64,000 bases of DNA from Sacculina carcini (Eukaryota > Arthropoda > Thecostraca > Sacculinidae), in the NCBI GenBank assembly GCA_916048095.2, contig OU696597.1:2615042-2679041 (forward strand), written 5' to 3'. This document shows positions 34,445 to 46,354 of this stretch, in pieces (position 1 is the first letter of the stretch; each line of letters starts with the position of its first letter). The notes under the pieces were generated by a model. It did not search any database and had not been told where the DNA came from. It saw only the letters and a program-made list of their open reading frames with translations. A program made the translations under genes and the position numbers.

Positions 34445-36538
34445 GTGTTCGTTTGGCAGCAGGAGAATCAACGCCTGACCTTCGTTGTCGATTCTGGCCG
34501 TGCGTCCACACTGGTGCACAAAAGACTCGGCTGATGACGGAGGTCGTACTGAACCACCAAGTGAACGTCGGCAACATCAATGTCACGCGTCATAACGTCC
34601 GTACACAATAGCACACATATGATCTTTCTTGTAGATCTTTCTGTTGTTGCCGTGAATGCTGAGCACAGGCTGATCGCCGATAATATCCCTGACAACAAGA
34701 GAAAAATAATCCAACATGGCTCACGTGGAGAAGAAAAACATAGCTTTATTGCCGAATGAAATTTGCTCTTGCATTAAACTCGCCAATAAACTGGGTTTAT
34801 CGACCGCATTACACTCCATGAAATAGTTATGAAGATTTTGTGGAGTGCGGTGTGTTGTGCTTCTCTTTAACAACAATTGATACCGGATTGTGCAGACCAG
34901 CACGTATTAGCTTCTTCACATCAGTTGTTTGAGTGGCTGAAAAAGTCCTGTCCTCTGTTGCTTCGGACAGTGCAAAATTACTTCTGAAATTTTCTAATCT
35001 AAAATTACTCTAATCTACTCTCTACCTCTACTAAAATTACTTCTGAAATTTTCTTTTCAAATCCAAGATGCAGCAATCTGTCGGCTTCATCCAACACTAG
35101 AACCTCCAAATGTTTCAATGCAGACTGTAGATACTTGGAATTTTCTTTTAGAGTAAGTAAATCATGAAACCGCCCCGGAGTGGCCACGAGAATATTTACA
35201 TCTCCCGCTAGTATTTTGGCCGTATTTGTATTTGTATTTGTATTTGTACTTCAGCCTACCACAGGCACAATTGGCATAAAGAATAAAGTAGACATGCAAT
35301 AATAAAACTAAATAAAATAAATAAGCCAGAATACATGTAACATGCAAATGCAGAAACTGCAAAACTGCAGAGAAAAGCATGCGAACATACATGGCAAATT
35401 ATAGAGGTCGTGACAAGAATCAGAATATAGGTGTAATTACAAAAGGCAGCACGTAAGTAAATAAATATGCCACTACAAATATAACCTGCGAATCAGGCAT
35501 ACATGCAAACATATACAAGCACACATACAAACAAGTATAGAGAATGCAGTTATGAGCAAGTTATGTAATCTAATATCAAGAAAAGGTCAAGCATGCACAG
35601 ATACAAAACAAGAACAAATAATGCAATTATGAGCATGCTTTTTGCTTTTATGCTTTTAGCATTATGAGCATGTCATTTAATCTAATAGCGAGAGAAGGTG
35701 AGAATGTAGTAGCTTCGAGAATGATTTAACAGATGTGGAGGAGAGCAGTTCATATGGAAGGTTGTTGTACATACGTGGTGCAGTAAACTGAAGAGAGCGT
35801 GTCGACCAGAAAGATTCACAAAGAGAACGAGGTTCAAGGAGTACTTTGAACTGTCGTGTATCACGAGGACCAACATGTGGCGATAGGAGTTCTAGAAGAT
35901 ACTGCGGTGAGTCAGAAAGATGTAAGAGCTTGTATGTCAGTAAACAGATTTTATGATGAATGCGGTAGGGTATGGGTAGGATACCCAGGTCACGTAGATG
36001 GGATGATGTGGGGTGATGTGGAGGAAGGCGAAGGATGAAACGACAGGCTTGATTAAGGATAGACTGCAGTATGTTATAGGATTTCTGTGGAAGGTGTAGA
36101 AATAGTGAATTGCAGTAGTCAATGCGGGGAAGTATGAGAGCAGATACCAGAGAGTGTGCGAGAGGAGAGTCAATGTAAGGACGGATCAAATATAGATTTC
36201 GGATAATTAACCGACAGATATGTATCAAGTATCAACTAGAAAACGCTACAGTTCATTATGAATTTGAATGGTTAATTCACGAGTGTAAGATATAATCAGG
36301 GCGTACACACGCCCGCTGGAAACATTTTCACTTTTTGAAAGAAGAACTTCAATAATTGGAACAAGAAAGCAACAGCCTTACCGCTGCCAGTAAAAGCTTC
36401 CACGGCTACATCCTTGTGACTGTGGGATGCACGCCGCTTGAACTGGTGTCATGTAGGAAAACTTTAAATCAACAAGATTTTTTTAGCCAATGGTTCTGAT
36501 AAATTAACCTCTAACTCGTTCCAATTCTGAGAAAGCAT
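34445..36538 (-). pseudogene. DDX55/Spb4-type DEAD-box RNA helicase, processed pseudogene split by a LINE
   Basis: Read from an ATG at 36,538 downward, the helicase motifs appear in order without introns: Q-motif MTPVQAACIP, Walker A region DVAVEAFTGSGKA (normally GKT), motif Ia-like YTRELTIQI, then a LINE insertion, ATPGR (35,170), LDEADRLLHLGFE (motif II, 35,080), SATQTTDVKKLIRAGLHNP (motif III, 34,930), [26 protein letters not shown] (motif V, 34,580) and HQCGRTAR (motif VI, near 34,520). The linking sequences fit DDX55/Spb4, the 60S ribosome-biogenesis helicase. Damage: several frameshifts (near 36,410, 36,375, 34,950 and 34,530), stops near 36,465, 36,255 and 34,728, a tandem duplication near 35,000-35,060, a deletion before motif V, and motif changes. 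Loss of introns suggests retroposition. Confidence 0.9.
35223..36228 (-). mobile_element. L2/CR1-type LINE, 5'-truncated, inserted in the helicase pseudogene
   Basis: The minus frame 36,228-35,677 encodes the C-terminus of a LINE ORF2: DSPLAHSLVSALILPRIDYC, LPQKSYNILQSILNQA, the 'PIxYRIxxKICLLTYKLLH' block and LQFTAPRMYNNLP. This is the post-RT region of L2/CR1-like elements. It is followed by a 450-bp 3' tail region ending in a short tandem repeat (TACAAA)n at 35,223-35,250, typical of L2-type 3' ends. The upstream EN and most of RT are missing, the usual 5' truncation. Confidence 0.85.
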
Positions 36539-38142
36539 CTTCAGAAACAGAATGGCACGTGTTGTTGGGTCTCGAATATTGTTGCTATTGCGCACATTTC
36601 GTCTCGTCGCTACAAGGCTTGTAAAAATATTTATATCAACCAAGCCTAGTTATAATCAACAATAGGGCTGCTCATTTTTCCCAAAATAGTTTAAAACAAA
36701 TTTCATTTACCTTTTCATATGCTCTAAACGATTATCATTACAATAACACCAAAATAGGCTTTCTTAAACCTTTTTAGGGGTCGCCAATTCACTTGGGAAA
36801 TTTCATGTTATGCAATTTATTAATGTTTAATTCGCTTCTTTTATTCGCTCTGGCTTTGTGTGTCGTTGTTGAGTGAAATCGACATATTTCGAAGTCATTT
36901 GTTTATTTGACGGTTTGCATTTTGGAAGCGAATGAAATTTGTTGAGTGAATCAATGTTGAGTGAATTTGGCTAATTGAGCATTAGATTGCAATGAACTTC
37001 TAATCTACCTGACATCAATTAAAAAATCCACCTATACTACTGTCCAGTTGGTACATAAAAAGATCTGTGAGAAACAACAGGCTGGAGGAGCCCTGGTTGC
37101 TATGTCACGTGCTTTCAAATTCCGCTCAACGGATTGTCTGGCAAGTAATGGCGGACATTAGTGACAGTGACAGTGTGAAAGGAGACTAACATTGCTGAAT
37201 GGATCTGGTAAGTCCGTTTCTACCCATATTAACTAATTCAAAACAATTTGGAATATTATGCATACTTTTTTGTGTTTGGAAACAGTCAAACGAATGTTTC
37301 CAGTAGCAAATTAGATCAAGCAAATTATTGTATCTAGAAATACAAGCAGTGCATGTGAGAGCTTGTTCTATCAACAATGGTTTCATTGACAAATACTCAC
37401 TCTTATAATAATGATATGGCTCTTATGATGGTATTAGATATTAGTTACTAGTGAGAACTATAATATTTGTATGTGCGCATTATACACGCATATGACATGC
37501 ATGTGGGGTTCATTGAACTCGCAAACTGCCCCTTTCGTCGATCATCAAATGTACATGCACGGTCTTGAATGGACTATGTGACTGTGACACACAAGTCAGT
37601 GGGTATGTATGTGTGTGTGTATTGTCCCAAGGCAAGTCAGCTTGTATGTTTGCGCGTGTGTTTGTTAAGCTGAGCTCTGCAGTGAACAGTCCTCGTGCAT
37701 ACACACACACGTGCTGGCATGCGTGTGCGTGTGTATGCATTCACCGTCTTTCGCATGAGCTAAATTTCGTCTCTCGCATTGCGTCTTTCGCATTTCAATT
37801 TCGCATGAGCTAGTGCAGGCGTTTTCAACCTTTCCATGCTTTCTTAGGCTCAATTAATTGTAGTGGTTCCGCAAAAAGGTATTGAAATAATCGCAATATA
37901 ATGCATATTTTCTAAATCTACTCAAAAACTGCATCTACCGCCACTTGACACTAATATTAATTAAAAAGTGGACCCAGTCTATACCATTTACAAGTCAACT
38001 CATCATGAGTCTATACCATTTACAAGTCAAGTCAAGATATCACAACTCAACACAATCACAATCACAAACGTTCTGCGCAAACAACTGCCCTATGACGCGC
38101 ACTCTATCAGCCAATATATCAGTGTCAGCGTATATTTACAAG
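36539..38142. other. No gene supported
   Basis: AT-rich DNA. A short ATG-led frame at about 37,149 (MADISDSDSVKGD, stop) is followed 20 bp later by a consensus donor GTAAGTCC, but it has no open link to it. GT/CA-rich tracts lie at 37,600-37,740. Confidence 0.5.
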
Positions 38143-38214
38143 TCAATTTGGCAAGAGTGAAAATCAATTTGGCAAAAGTGAAAATCAATTTGGCAAAAGT
38201 GAAACTCAATTTGG
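38143..38214. repeat. 21-bp tandem repeat, about 3.4 copies
   Basis: TCAATTTGGCAAAAGTGAAAA is repeated at 38,143, 38,164 and 38,185 with single-base changes, then a partial copy. Confidence 0.95.
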
Positions 38215-38294
38215 TAATTCTTACAACTTGAGCTGGTAATAAGTTGTAAGTGTATTGTATTAATAAGTTGATATACGCATTGGTATTTAATGAT

Positions 38295-38990
38295 CGATTA
38301 ATACGATTTATAAGAGTTCTTGTATTTCTGCTTTAGTCAGAATACAATAGTCAACGCGTCCAATTAGTGTAGCAAGTGTAGTAGTTTCTGAAAAAGCATA
38401 CACTTTGTTTTTGTTGTATTGAGTTTAAATTTGTTTGATGTTAACCAGGACATGATTTTGTCAAGTTCATTTTCTAGTCTCGATTTGAGATTAGCAATGT
38501 TGTTGTCAGATAGCAATAATGCAGTATCGTCTGCGTAAGAACATAATCAAGTTCGCTACTTGCATTTATTATATCGTTAATGTAAATTGAGAATAGGATG
38601 GGACCTAATACCGAGCCCTGTGGAAAACCTTTATGTATGAGTTTTTTGTGGAGTACGAGTTATTGCATAAAACACATTGTTCACGATTTCTAAGGTAACT
38701 ACGGAATAACTCAAGTGCGGCGCCTCTTATACTAAAGTTTTCTAATCTTTTAGTAGAATAGCGTGATCCAACGTATCGAACGCTTTAGAGAGATCTAGGA
38801 AGACGGCCACAATTTGATATTTATTTTCGAGACATATGTGTTTGTGATTTGTTAATTGTAGAACTGCGGATTCAGTTGAATGTAATTTGCGGAAGCCATG
38901 TTGAGATTAGGTGATGAATTTGTTGGTCTCTAGATACTTAGTTAGCCTAATACTGACAATTTTCTCAAACACTTTATTAAAAGGCGGTGT
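38295..38990 (-). pseudogene. Reverse transcriptase fragment of a CR1/L2-type LINE
   Basis: Read downward from 38,990: FNKVFEKIVSIRLTKYLE, HGFRK, STESAVLQL, AVFLDLSKAFDTLDHAILL (RT motif A region), GPILFSIYINDI (motif B end), then a damaged motif C where FADD should be, and MSWLTSNKFKLNTTKTKCM. Frameshifts are needed near 38,880, 38,750 and 38,545. It is a dead internal fragment. Confidence 0.85.
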
Positions 38991-39204
38991 AACGCCCACG
39001 GCGTTATAAACACCAGCTTTGGGACGCGCGTGTATTCTCTCCACGTACAACTTAATATAGCGTAACACAGCGTAACATAGCGGTCCAACTGTGAATGAAC
39101 AAAATATATATACTTCATATAAAAAGCGAAATTTATATATAAGCAAAGAATTATCGGTTTCATTGGTAAAACTAATAACACCGTAAGGTCTACTTACAGC
39201 TTCT

Positions 39205-39277
39205 GGCGTTTCGTAGGTTCGTAGGTTTATGTGTTCGTAGGTTCTTAGGTTCGTAGGTTTATAAGTTCGTATGTTCA
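39205..39277. repeat. Short minisatellite (TTCGTAGG-like)
   Basis: TTCGTAGGTT, GTTCGTAGGTTCTTAGG and GTTCGTAGGTTTATAAG recur back to back about six times with small changes. Confidence 0.9.
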
Positions 39278-39689
39278 AAAAATACTGCAGCGATCACTAC
39301 GCGAACGACTCACAGAATGAATTCAAACATGCACGCCACTCGTACATATCTCATCTCACACACATACACACATACACACACTCCTTCGCCACACTATCAT
39401 TGCCACACATGGGTCGTGTAACACGACCTATGTAGCGTACACACGGTGTCATATTCGCACAAGGTACAGTTAAGTTGCGATACACAACGGGCCACGCGTT
39501 CGACGGATTGTGCATCACAGGGACGCTGCAAAGCAGACAATTTGAATGCGCAAAGCAAAATACAACACTCATTGTACATATACATCACATATACACATAT
39601 CATCACATATAGACCGCATATACATCACATCGGGTGTTACACACTCAATTCTAAGCAACGTGCAGCGAAATTGAAGTGTTGCACTAATC

Positions 39690-39932
39690 CAGTGCTACTT
39701 AACCTTTTTTCTCTGATTCTCCACTTCTTAATGAGCCATCTCTTCATTTTCCACAGCACAGTGCTTATAAATTCAATAAATTTAGTTGTTACATCAAATA
39801 AAATATCAAGAGGTTATTAGAAACAAAAATAAACGAATTTGAATTGATAAAACTGTCCGACCTTTAGTTTCCCACTTGGCAATTCATTTATTCCCAACTA
39901 GTGGGGAATTTTCCACAGGTTAAGAGCCACTG
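39690..39932. mobile_element. hAT-like MITE with 8-bp target duplication
   Basis: The ends are CAGTGCTACTTAACCT (left) and, inverted, CAGTGGCTCTTAACCT (right), giving imperfect terminal inverted repeats. The flanks are CACTAATC and CACTAAAC, an 8-bp target duplication with one mismatch. TIRs beginning CAGTG and 8-bp duplications define hAT-superfamily insertions. At 243 bp it has no coding capacity. Confidence 0.8.
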
Positions 39933-39978
39933 CACTAAACATCTGCGATGACGGCTCACAAACTCTTTCCTGCCACAC

Positions 39979-40363
39979 TGGACCGAGCTCCATTCCTCTC
40001 TCTCGCGCCTGTACTAGCTAAGTGGACGGAACGCACGTGTTTGTTACAAGCTCGCTGATTGGTCGACGAGTTGAATTTGTACTGTGCTTGTCTTCATGGT
40101 AAAGTATGATGCAAGGTTAATGTGAGATGTGTCAGTACGCGGGTGATCAGTGCTGTAATGTAGTTCATTGTGTTAGTGTGTGTGTGTGTATTGTATATGA
40201 TGCACGGGTGTATGCGTATGTGAGTATGCTGTAACGTCGTGTTGTGATATTTTTGTTTTAAACGTATTTTGATACATTATTTATATTATTACTGTGAGTC
40301 TCGACCATTAAGTCCATGTCACCTTTCATGCCTGAAATACTAGGTTTTTAGTAGCTCGGTCCA
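39979..40363. mobile_element. Putative MITE with 11-bp terminal inverted repeats
   Basis: TGGACCGAGCT starts at 39,979 and its exact complement AGCTCGGTCCA ends at 40,363. No clear target-site duplication was found, and the interior (GT-rich, with ATTGTATATGATG) is non-coding. It lies 46 bp from a hAT-like MITE. Confidence 0.5.
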
Positions 40364-40676
40364 ATAAACCCACCCTAAACTTGACCGATACTGCGGTAAT
40401 ATTTTTCAAATATCATGTTTGTTCTATATATTGAACAAAACCGGCCTTGCTCATCATTTACGTGTTAATGTCCCTTTTTACCAAGTTATTTCATATATTT
40501 GTATTTTATTACAATTGCTATAAATCATACTATAAGGAAGCTTGTTCTTTTAAATTAAATTTGGCAGACGGAATTTTTGTGCTCCGAAATAGCTGTTTCT
40601 GTTAAGGCCACCATGGAAAATATGACTATTATTTTGTATTATAAAATTATTGGCCTATTATATATGGCTATTATTG

Positions 40677-40735
40677 GTCTCGGCTTCTTCCCGTGTAGCA
40701 GCTGCCACTTGAGACATTTAACCTTTACGTGAAAT
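40677..40735 (+). mobile_element. SINE 3' fragment
   Basis: CGGCTTCTTCCCGTGTAGCA and GCCACTTGAGACATTTAACC match the 3' part of the SINE copies at 32.4 kb and 46.9 kb. Confidence 0.7.
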
Positions 40736-41240
40736 TATTCAAAAGCAGACTCAACTTTATTTGTGCGCTTCTTTCCAGATTCAGTCATTTTCCGCAAATT
40801 CATATGCCATTTATTTTTTTTTATTTTTTTTTTTAGAAAGAAGTTCATTTCACACTCGAACCAGAACAAGAAGAACATCACACAAAAAACGGTTGCAAAA
40901 ATGATATTTTCAGGGTGTAAGGAAGAATCCTGTCTCAACCACTGAATTAATTTATAATAATTCTAAATCATGCAACTAGGAACAATTGTGAAGTAAAGAA
41001 AAGAAAAAGTTTTCGTTTCAATTTTTGGTCAACCAAAACAAAATTAGATCAATACAGATCAAATTAATAAAAATTAATAACAAAAAATAATAAAAATAAG
41101 GAGATGATGAGCCGAGGAAATGAACCGAGCCAAGTACACGTGATATTTTCACAATCAACTATCAACATTGGTGCTATCAGCTATCATTACCATCAACATT
41201 GTCAACATTGTCACCATCAACCAGATCACTGAGTCACTAA
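40736..41240 (-). other. 3' region of the downstream LINE and AT-rich flank
   Basis: Non-coding, A/T-rich (runs of TTATTTTTTTTTATTTTTTT near 40,815). The 3' UTR of the LINE whose ORF2 ends at 41,241 must lie here; its exact end is not visible. Confidence 0.5.
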
Positions 41241-44234
41241 TCAGTAATTGTCCATAATCAGCTTGTTCGTAAATTGTTTGAGTTTACGTTTAGAAGGAGG
41301 AACATTCACGAGAGACGGAATATTTTTGGCAACTCTCTGATTCCAGTACTTGGGTGCCTTGATAAACATGCAATGTTCTTCATAATTGTTATTTACTCTT
41401 AGCTCCTCAAAATGATGTTTTTCTCTTAGGTTTCTTGTATTGAGTTTCAAAATAAAATTGTGAGAAATACATGGGGGAAGTGAATTGGTTAAAAAACTAT
41501 GCATTAAAAACATACAGTTTGATTTGACGAGTTCACGAAATTTTTGTACCTTATATTTTTTAAAAATTGGGCTTGTATGTGAACCATATGGAGCCATGTC
41601 GATAATCCTCATGATTCTCTTTTGCGCAACAATTAAGGGATTGTAATGGGTAGGATACCCCAATGCCCAATTTAAATTACAATACGATAAGAAAGGTTGA
41701 ATTAAGGCATTGTATAATAAAAGCGCGTGTTCAGAGGTTAAAAACTTACGAGCCTTCGAAATAATTCCAATGTGCCTGTTGATTATTAAAGTTGTATACT
41801 TGATATGAGCACGGAATTTGAGGTCATTATCCAACATCACCCCCAGATATTTCACCACTGGCGAGTGATCAATTCGAGCATTGTCAATTGATATGCTTAA
41901 ATCACTCAGCTCATTTTTGGTGAAATTATATATTTGATATTTCGTCTTAGAAGTGTTTAACCGTAGTCTATTTGCTTTGAACCAATCTGATATGTTACTT
42001 AAAAGATTGTTGGCTTTACTCGTCAATTCATCTTGTGTAGAGGCTGAGATAAAAACAGCAGTGTCGTCAGCAAACATTAAAAATTGCGATGAAGTGCTAC
42101 ATTTAAAAAGGTCATTAACATAGATTAATAACAGTAATGGTCCCAAAATTGAACCCTGAGGTACTCCCATTTTGACTTCTTTTGTACTTGAACAACAACC
42201 ATTAAAATCAAGAAATTGCAGGCGATTTGACAGGAATGCCTTGAGAAGCTTTATTGTTGACTCGGCCAAGTTGTAGAAGCGGAGTTTGTCCAGCAGGATA
42301 GCGTGATCTACACAATCAAAAGCTTTTTTTATGTCAAGGAAAATTGTAAGCGCGATTGAGTTAGAACCACGTGCTTTGTTAATTAGTTGAGTTAAAAGAC
42401 CGATTGGCATGTATGTAGATCGTTGTTTTCTAAAACCAAATTGAAAGTCAAATAGAAGATCATGTGTAGTAAAAAAATCCATGAGTTGATTATATAAAAT
42501 TCTCTCTAGTACTTTAGACATAGGCGTTAAAATTGATATAGGTCTGTAGTTAATAAAGTTTTGCTTGTTACCTTGTTTGAAAATTGGAATAACGCGCGCA
42601 ATTTTGAAAGAACTCGGAAAGCATGATTGTGTGATACATAAGTTAATCATATGTGTAATTTCGGTGAGGAATGACGAGGCAATTAGTTTTAGAATTTCAC
42701 CTGTGAGACCGTCATGTGCGCTCTTGCCACTCTTCAGTTGAGTTATTATGGAGTGTACGACAAGATTTGGAATAGTTTGAAACACGAATTTGTTGCTTTC
42801 ACACGTCTTTAAATGATCGAGAAACATCCTATGGTGTACGTTGGTAAGCGGCATATTTCTTGCTATATTAAGATTAACGTTAGTAAAATACATGTTGAAT
42901 TCTTCAGCAATGTCTGTTGGGGTTTCATGTAAAACATCATTGTGAATAAAACAGGACGGTAAAATCTCCTTTCGTTTTTTCACGTTAGTTATGGTTAGTA
43001 ATGTGTTCCACATCATTCGTTTATTGCATTGATGACGTTTCAGTTGCTCAAGGTAGTATTTCTGTTTTGCCAATTGTATTTCGCTTTTTAATCTATTGCG
43101 AATTTTTTAAAATATTTGAAAGTCTTCTTTTTTAACTTTCTTGACGTATTTGAGATGTAATTTGTTTTTTAGATTGATGTCTGCTAAGAGTTTTTTGTCA
43201 ATCCACGGCTGTTGAGGCTGTTTCCTCAGATTCTTTTCAGTATTTGATAATTTGTCGATTTGAGTTACACATGTTTGTAGTAGGAAGTTGGCACATTCTT
43301 CGGCTTCTGATATCTCATAGAACTTGTCCATCTCAACTCTGACTTGTTGTATTAATTTGTCAGCATGTTTAAAATTGAATAATCTTCTATTTTGATGCAA
43401 TGTTGTGGGTGAAACAGTATTGTACGTCAGAGTGCAAAAAGTTGGCAGGTGATCACTGATATCATGTGTTATTATGCCACTGGAAGAGACTAGAGACGCG
43501 TTGTTGATGAATATGTTGTCGATCAGAGTGGAACATGTCTGTGTTATACGAGTCGGCTTATTGATTGTTGGGTAGAATCCTTTAGAAGCCATGAGATCAA
43601 TAAAATCTGTTTGCGAATTATCCAAGATATCAATGTTAAAATCACCGCCAATAACTACTAGTTTATCACTAAACAATGTGTCAAAATGTGATGTGTCTAA
43701 AAAATTCATAAAAAGGGAAGACTGATAAGAGGGAGACCTGTAAACGGAGATAAAAACTATATTTCTTTTATTTGGGTTAAACAGCTCAATAGTAACTGCC
43801 TGAAATGCAATCTCTGTGCCACTTGAGTACTTGTCACTGACCATGTAATTATATTTTTTGCTCACATAAATAGCAGATCCTTTACCCCTCGTTCTTTCTT
43901 TTTCCGGCGAAGCGGTCACTAAATCATAGTCATCAATCTGGAAAAATTTAGATGAACAGTCATCAATCCAAGTCGCTGATAATAGGATAATATCAAACAT
44001 TATTGAACTGGAGAGTAAGTATTTCAGTTTTTCAAAGTTTTGCTTCAGCGATCTTATATTGACTTGCAATATGGCCAACTCCAATGAGTTTTTCACAATG
44101 GTGGAAGGAATATTGTATGTGCATTGTTCATATATCTTTTTGTCACCGAGATCCAAATGTTGTGTGAAAAAATTACTTTCGGGCTCCAGTTCTATCCCCA
44201 GCTCATCATCCAAATAATTCATACTAATGATCAC
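41241..44234 (-). pseudogene. LINE ORF2 (endonuclease + reverse transcriptase), one nonsense codon
   Basis: A single reading frame of about 998 codons is interrupted only by a TAA at 43,107-43,109. The N-terminal part is an APE-type endonuclease: LQVNIRSLKQNF, ISVYRSP, GGDFNIDIL, SDHLPTF. The canonical 'SETW' reads SATW, so the metal-binding Glu is lost. The second part is reverse transcriptase: INYRPISILTPMSKVLERIL, FGFRKQRST, FLDIKKAFDCVDHAILLDKL, MGVPQGSILGPLL, then FADDTAVF with the catalytic Asp pair intact. A CR1/L2-like C-terminus follows without RNase H. With ORF1 390 bp upstream, this is a near-complete, young LINE copy now defective in both endonuclease and continuity. Confidence 0.92.
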
Positions 44235-44625
44235 AAAAAAGCAAACAATAAGCCCAGGAATAAATATTAAAAAAAATAGATGGATGAATTACAATGAAAA
44301 AAAGAAAATATCAGTCTATAGAAAAAAAATAAAAAACACAGAATGAAAATTTCACGTATAGTTAGAACAAAAACAAGAGTTGCGATGTGGGTGCACAAAC
44401 ATTCCACCGGTCAGCGGCGAATAGGTGAGTGAAGCGAAAAAAAGAACACATTTTCAAGTATATACAGACAATTGGCATACAATACGTAAACAACAATACA
44501 ACTAGGTTAAGATTACAGGACGTAAACAAACGCACGACAATACGACGTCAAGGCAAGTGTGTACACTCACTGTGTGGCAGGTGTGACCTGTGTGAGGTGA
44601 GGTATATTGGTTGTAGCTAGTTGAA
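44235..44625 (-). other. Inter-ORF region of the LINE
   Basis: About 390 bp between the ORF1 stop and the ORF2 start, A-rich on the plus strand. Many two-ORF LINEs have much shorter spacers; no conserved frame is seen here. Confidence 0.6.
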
Positions 44626-45432
44626 CTACCGCCTGTTTGATTGACTGAATCTGGTGTTGGGTCGGTTCACTTTGTTTGTCGTGGTTGTAATATTGCGGCT
44701 GACATTTTTCCACTCAGCCGTGCGTTCTGCCTGACACAACTGAATAGAATCTGTTTCTTCGGTCATTGCTCCGGCTGGTCCAGTGTGGCGAAGGACATCA
44801 TCCATTGATAATACCGTAACAGCACGGGCGTATTCAGTTACTCGAATTTTCACCAATCCCATGTCAGTCCATACCGCGTGAATTTTTCCAGCTCTTCTCA
44901 TTTGCCTCAAGTCATACATCAGCTTGCTGTTTTTTCTCGTCAAATGATCGTTAACAAATATGGGCCCATAGCGATTTCCAGCGGCGTCCGCAGCCGCCTT
45001 CAAAAATGTCCGGGCCCTGTAAAACTCATTTCGCTTTCTGAGTTTTTCGAAGCAGATCAGGAGTGGTCTGGATTTGCCTGTGACAGGTTTGCCAATTCGG
45101 TGTACCGATTCCACGTCATCAGCGCATATGTCCACCTTCATTCTCTTGGCAACATCTTGCAGGAGCTTGTTGGCATCTTCAGATTTCTCTTCCATCAGGC
45201 CTGAGATGCAAAGATTTTTTCGCCTGGACTGCTGTTCAATACTGTCGATTCTGTCCAGTGCAGAGTTCAGATCTTCTTTCAGGATCGTAATCTCATGCTC
45301 TTTTGCCTGCACTGCCTCTGCGACTGCAGCTTTCACAGCAGGCTCGACAATCTTCTGCCTAATCATATTGAGTAGCTCATCATTTGATAAACACTCTTTC
45401 ATGGCCTCCATCATTTCTGCTGCATACGCCAT
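44626..45432 (-). CDS. LINE ORF1 protein (coiled coil + RRM/CTD type)
   Basis: An intact 268-residue minus-strand frame. Residues 45-75 (EHEITILKEDLNSALDRIDS) form a coiled coil. NLCISGLMEE begins an RRM-like domain, continuing with VESVHRIGKP, KSRPLLICFEKLRKRNEFYR and IFVNDHLTRKNSKLMYDL, ending in AGKIHAVWTDMGLVKIRV. This order (coiled coil, RRM with 'xxGLxE', 'HRxG', 'F..PRxIIVxF', then the C-terminal domain) is the transposase-22/L1 ORF1p-like architecture, an RNA-binding trimeric chaperone of the LINE RNP. The tail is Thr/Asn-rich (NITTTTNKVN). It precedes ORF2 on the same strand. Confidence 0.85.
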   Translation of the reverse strand: MAYAAEMMEAMKECLSNDELLNMIRQKIVEPAVKAAVAEAVQAKEHEITILKEDLNSALDRIDSIEQQSRRKNLCISGLMEEKSEDANKLLQDVAKRMKVDICADDVESVHRIGKPVTGKSRPLLICFEKLRKRNEFYRARTFLKAAADAAGNRYGPIFVNDHLTRKNSKLMYDLRQMRRAGKIHAVWTDMGLVKIRVTEYARAVTVLSMDDVLRHTGPAGAMTEETDSIQLCQAERTAEWKNVSRNITTTTNKVNRPNTRFSQSNRR

Positions 45433-45594
45433 TGCCGCACCGGCTCACTGTCTACTGGAGTTTAGCGAAACTTAATGACACACTACGAGCACCACGTAAC
45501 ACGTCCTTACACGCCGAGCACAAAACACAGACTGACACATATATACTGACACTGACACATATACACCTACATCAACGAACAACACCTTCTGAAT

Positions 45595-45882
45595 CAGTGG
45601 TTCCCAATGTTTTTGTGATCGAGTACCACTTGGAGGTCCCATACAGTTGCCGCGTACCACCTGGTACAAACGGAACACAAATAAACTGAAAACACAACTC
45701 AATGCAAATAACTGTATCTGTTTCTTCTGCACCAGCTGGTCAATGAGAACATTACTTTGCTGACAACACATCAGAAATCACGCCCTGGTGATATTGTTCA
45801 TCACAATGAAAGTGTTCGTGCACCACCTGGAAGATCCCCAAATGCCACTAGTGGTAGACGTAACACATGTTTGGAACCACTG
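45595..45882. mobile_element. hAT-like non-autonomous element
   Basis: It starts CAGTGGTTCCCAATG and ends with the inverse of CAGTGGTTCCAAACATG, giving a 12-13 bp TIR. The 288-bp interior has repeated ACCACNTGG words but no coding capacity. The 8-bp flanks (TTCTGAAT / ATCTAGGT) match only partly. It lies just upstream of the LINE ORF1. Confidence 0.7.
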
Positions 45883-45924
45883 ATCTAGGTGTAGGACGCT
45901 CTATAAATACCTAATGAAATGTAA

Positions 45925-46315
45925 TGTGTGTGTGTGTGTTCGAGTGTTTTGCAGTGCCTCTGGTGTTGAAGTATACGCGAGCATCACTGTGTGCTTTATA
46001 GTGTAAAAATAGTGTTTGCGTTTGTGTATGTGTGTGTGTGTGCGTGTATTAGCCTTTGTGTGTGTGTGTGCGTTCGTGTTTTGTTTGTGCGTAAACGTGT
46101 GTTAGTGTGTATGTGTGTGTGCGAGAGCGTGTGTGTATGCGTGTGTTAGTGTGTATGTGTGTGTGTGCTAGTGTGTATGTATGTGCGCTAGTGTGTGTGT
46201 ATGTGTTAGTGTGTGTGTATGTGTTGGTGTATTTGTGTTAGTGTGTGTGTGTGTGTGTGTTAGTGTGTGTTGGTGTATGTGTTAGTGTGTGTGTTTGTGT
46301 GTGTGTGTGTGCTGT
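45925..46315. repeat. GT-rich degenerate microsatellite
   Basis: Nearly 300 bp of GTGTGTGTATGTGTTAGTG-type sequence. It ends about 40 bp before the ATG of the KRAB-like exon and would be its 5' UTR or promoter-proximal DNA. Confidence 0.95.
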
Positions 46316-46354
46316 TGATTGTTGATACTGGACGTTAGAGAAGGGTAGTTAGTG

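Noticed and set aside
37149..37212. First exon starting MADISDSDSV with a consensus donor downstream
   Set aside because: A stop codon follows after 13 codons, before the donor, and no alternative open frame links the ATG to it.
39446..39820. 124-residue plus-strand frame
   Set aside because: No recognisable motif, runs into a hAT-like MITE, and its middle translates TACATCACATATACAC repeats.
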